This document shows, in pieces, positions 7,658 through 10,000 of a stretch of DNA of 10,000 nt; the stretch's first letter is position 1; every line of letters begins with the position of its first letter. Made by a program: the position numbers and the translations under genes. The notes below the pieces were generated by a model. The model saw nothing but the letters and a program-made list of their open reading frames with translations, had not been told where the DNA came from and ran no database searches. The DNA comes from Cristatella mucedo (taxonomy: Eukaryota; Bryozoa; Phylactolaemata; Cristatellidae): contig WPIO01000039.1 of assembly GCA_009760855.2 (NCBI GenBank), forward strand, positions 1,820,001 to 1,830,000, read 5' to 3'.

Positions 7658-7805
7658 CTGCTGTCGCCTCGGCTGCTACCGTCCATGTAAACGGCCGAGT
7701 CGTGATCGACGGACACCCGCGACGAGCAAAGCTTGTGATGCAAGCTGGCCGAGCTGACGTTGCAATCTGATCCAAAAGAATACCTGTCGCTGCCACTCCA
7801 GAGAC
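7658..7805 (-). CDS. NHS-like gene, exon 2 of the model
   Basis: A 148-base exon. The acceptor is a textbook one: a T-rich tract ending TTTTGCAG just before 7805. The donor is AGCAG|GTATGG, with GT at 7657-7656. It takes phase 1 from the previous exon and passes phase 2 to the next. It encodes LWSGSDRYSFGSDCNVSS, then an SASLHHKLCSS segment, then VSVDHDSAVYMDGSSRGDS. This is far less repetitive than the big exons, as expected of a conserved patch. WSGS followed by a Ser/Cys-rich stretch is the feature I associate with NHS/NHSL proteins. Acceptor, donor and frame all agree, so I am confident this is a real exon. The family assignment is less certain. Confidence 0.75.
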
Positions 7806-8215
7806 CTGCAAAATAAAAAGGCCGCAGCCGAGCTAGCATGAGTGTGAGGACAGCTCTAGCCAGGCCTTTGCACAGCAGCAGCAGCTTCACAGGCTGGTAC
7901 AATAATAGTTAAGCGGCGTTCAGCCACATATATGTGCCATTTAATGTTTGTATGTAATATTTAATGTTGGCGGGCTGCGACGCAGAGAAGGCCGGAGACG
8001 AGGCGCAGATTGGAGATGTGGTGCAGGTCGGGAATGCGGCCAGGTCAGAAACACGGCGGCGCTCAAAAACGCTGCAGCGGCACCTGGAGACATGGCGGCC
8101 CCGGCTGCCAGTTACATGGCTGCCGGGGCAGCAGCTTCAGGAGCTGCTCGACCTACTCTGATGCTATGGCAGCTGCGGATGCCACGTCTGCAGCTGATGA
8201 ATGCCACTTGCTCAC

Positions 8216-9181
8216 CTGACGAGGTGCTCATCGTCGTGGCCTTGCTGTCACGTTTTCGCAGCGTCACGTTGGCCAGCAGCTGCGATGCTGCGGCTGCATG
8301 CCGAGACCTGACCATCCCTGACGACAATCTCGAGGTTGCCAGGGCGCCACCCCTAGCGGAAGCGGTGCGCCCCCTGCCACTGTCCGGTGCCGAGGGCGTG
8401 CTGGCTTCCCCGTCCGAGGAAGTCTTCCGACGGAATAGGCAAGGAAGAGTGTGCGACAGGAACGACTCGCCGACGTCGGCCACAGACCGCTCTCTATGGC
8501 AACGAGGACGCTCCGCCGACGCCGACCTGGGGTGGTTCGGCTTGGAGCGAGAGGAGCCGGCGCGAGACAGCTCGGCGTGCGAGCGCGACCTGATCGGCGC
8601 AGCACCGTCTGCCAGGCGTGGCCTTCCCTTGTGTGTGGCCACCGCTGCTGCTGCTGTAGCTGCCGCCTTGGCGGCCACCGCGCTCGAAGAGTCAGGCCGG
8701 CAGGGCGCGGACGACGAGACCGGCTCGCCGTAGAAGTTGACGAACACTTTCTGCGACCTGTCGTCGACTAGGGCGCCCACGCTGCCAGCCGGCGTCAGCC
8801 GCCCGCCGCTGCAGCTGCCACCTCCGTCGACGGGGCGGCGGCCGGCAGCATCTTCGGCCGCAGCCTCGCGGGCTCGGCGTCGCCCAAAGTCTCGCGGCAG
8901 CGAGCACGAGCGCTGCAGCCAGCGGCCGAGCAGCGACGACGGCCGCCGTCCGCGTCCTCCGGTGCTGCGCAGCTGCCGATCGTCGGGCACGCCGTCGTCG
9001 ACGTAGGCATCGGGATTTTTGGACGACACGACTGCGCTCGGCTCAAGATCGAGGTGTCGAGCGAGGGACGCCGAGCCGACGGCGGCGGGGAGGCGGAGGC
9101 TGGCTTCCATGCTCCACCGCAGTCCGGCCAGCTCGGCTGGCGTGCCGGACAGAGTGAGCCTCCGCTTGGCATTCGTCCGAG
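8216..9181 (-). CDS. NHS-like gene, exon 1 of the model (internal exon)
   Basis: This exon gives 321 whole codons and one extra base. Its donor is strong: CGTCAG|GTGAGC, with GT at 8215-8214. The 5' boundary at 9181 is a choice: a T-rich stretch ending TGCTGCAG precedes it and leaves two bases before the frame (phase 1). The frame stays open to an ATG at 9387-9389, so the exon could be longer. The product is basic and Ser/Arg/Ala-rich with no globular domain I recognise. Near residues 140-160 is a less biased segment, QKVFVNFYGEPVSS. Further on are several Arg-x-x-Ser type sites (RSRSHAE, RSASAE, RERSVAD, RRKTSSD). The end, RKRDSKATTMSTSSG, runs across the junction into LWSGSD, resembling the SSGNWSGS motif I recall from NHS/NHSL proteins. 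Confidence is high that the 3' half is coding and lower for the 5' edge. Confidence 0.68.
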
Positions 9182-10000
9182 CTGCAGCAAAAAGCGGCGG
9201 GCCGCAAGCTCGTGTCGCGTGGCCGGTGCGAAGTGGCTGCTCAGTGGCTGCTGCGCGGCCGGTGCAGGTCTGCTCGTCCGCCAGTCGCGCAACAACAGTC
9301 ACGGCCATTGTCACAGGCCACGGCTGCCGGCCGTGCAGAGGTAGCAACAGCTTGCTTAGCCGGACACGGTAGCGATGGGGCGGCGACAAGCGGTCGCCGG
9401 CTTCTGAGGCAGTGGGCAGTGCGCTTCGCTTCTACTGCTGCAGCTGCTGCTCGCCCTGGCATGCATCGGGAGCAGCGAAGGCAGCGGTGGGCCACCAAGG
9501 CGTTCGGGCACAGGCCCATAAGGAGAGCTGCCTTACTCCCTCTCTAGCAATTACTGGTGCTCTTAAGCTGACAAAAGCCGTCGGACGACAAGACCACTTG
9601 GCCTGCTTGTTTACGATACCCACGGTTGTTATGAAAGTAATTGAAGTGATAGGGACGCCAGGGGCTCCGGGGCTGCCTATACCGGCCGAAAGAATGAAAA
9701 GCCGCAGCCCTTCACGACTTCCTCCTTCCATTCGCTCACTAAAGATTTGTCGACCTGTGCACCCCTTTTCCGCCCATCCCTACACAGCGATTAGCAGAAG
9801 AGCTGCAGTCTGTTGTACCGAGTCATTACCGATTGCTGAGCTTATCTTCTATCACCCCCCCACCACGAAGGGAGGTGTATTCTTCTGCACCACGAAGAGG
9901 GGAGGTGACATGCAGGCTGGAACGATCGTTGCGAATGTCGCAGGGTCACGAGGCTTTCGTGAACTCTGACCAGAGTCAAATAATCAGAGAGAAGCAAGCC
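9182..10000. other. Upstream intron or 5' flank, no exon supported
   Basis: If the acceptor at 9181 is right, this is intron of the NHS-like gene. Open frames exist on both strands, the longest (+) at 9412-9969, but they show no familiar domain and no splice pattern I can defend. A short direct repeat, CACCACGAAG..GGGAGGTG, occurs at 9861-9877 and 9889-9908. The middle part (about 9570-9700) is less GC-biased than its surroundings and may be an unrecognised exon or old transposon piece. Confidence 0.35.

Larger units (their letters stand above)
3494..9181 (-). other. NHS / GUK-holder-like gene, five-exon model (5' partial)
   Basis: Joining 9181-8216, 7805-7658, 7232-7078, 7019-4335 and 3843-3494 gives a continuous frame of 1,433 residues plus TGA. 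The phases at the four junctions are 1, 2, 1 and 1, and each donor matches its acceptor. Known family members are proteins of roughly 1,600-1,800 residues with an N-terminal WAVE-homology domain. They act at the cell cortex on actin (Abi/WAVE complex), and fly GUK-holder links Dlg and Scribble at synapses. Seen here are SSGLWSGS (residues about 319-326), EGFYTTMHSDS (407-417), KGPPPRS (432-438), proline runs and a C-terminal QTEV. The WAVE-homology domain is not in the window, so the 5' exons are missing. The family call rests on remembered short motifs, not an alignment; an unrelated disordered scaffold is the alternative. Introns measure 410, 425, 58 and 491 bp. Confidence 0.65.

Noticed and set aside
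7948-8733. 261-codon + strand ORF
   Set aside because: It lies opposite exon 1 and its intron, crosses the splice donor at 8216 and shows only biased Ala/Arg sequence.
1-10000. Prokaryotic operon, CRISPR, toxin-antitoxin or phage defence system
   Set aside because: No Shine-Dalgarno-led gene clusters, no regularly spaced repeats, and clear spliceosomal introns and retroelements throughout.

Overview
This is a stretch of animal nuclear genome, not microbial DNA. The signs are GT..AG introns with consistent phases, tRNA-derived SINEs, a decayed non-LTR retrotransposon, long microsatellites and homopolymeric amino-acid runs. The lineage is an invertebrate I cannot name; the truncated CR1/L2-type LINE and the SINEs occur in many invertebrate phyla.

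Left part (about 1-2,640): AT-rich, repeat-dominated, with no host gene I can support. It holds a tRNA-like SINE on the + strand (about 163-280), a SINE-like head (697-777) joined to the 3' end of a frameshifted LINE reverse-transcriptase ORF (795-1190), several copies of a LINE 3' tail motif (near 1332, 1436, 1538 and 2210), a second copy of the first SINE on the - strand (about 2011-2123), a second SINE of the other type (2124-2258) and a long (CT)n tract (2265-2323).

Right part (about 2,640-9,200): GC-rich, holding one multi-exon gene read on the - strand. I reconstruct five exons: 9181-8216, 7805-7658, 7232-7078, 7019-4335 and 3843-3494. All four donor/acceptor pairs have matching phases, giving one open frame of about 1,433 codons that ends in TGA. 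The 5' end is missing: the first exon opens at a putative acceptor, and upstream exons lie outside the window or were not recognised. Three short islands point to the Nance-Horan syndrome (NHS) / Drosophila GUK-holder family: SSGLWSGS across the first junction, EGFYTTMHSDS in exon 3, and a basic KGPPPRS stretch at the start of exon 4. Most of the rest is low-complexity Ser/Ala/Pro/Gln sequence typical of a disordered cytoskeletal scaffold. The C-terminus is QTEV, a class I PDZ ligand, which suits a GUK-holder-like protein.

The segment 9182-10000 shows no exon I can support. The dense overlapping ORFs on both strands of 3,000-9,500 reflect GC-rich, stop-poor coding sequence and are shadows.
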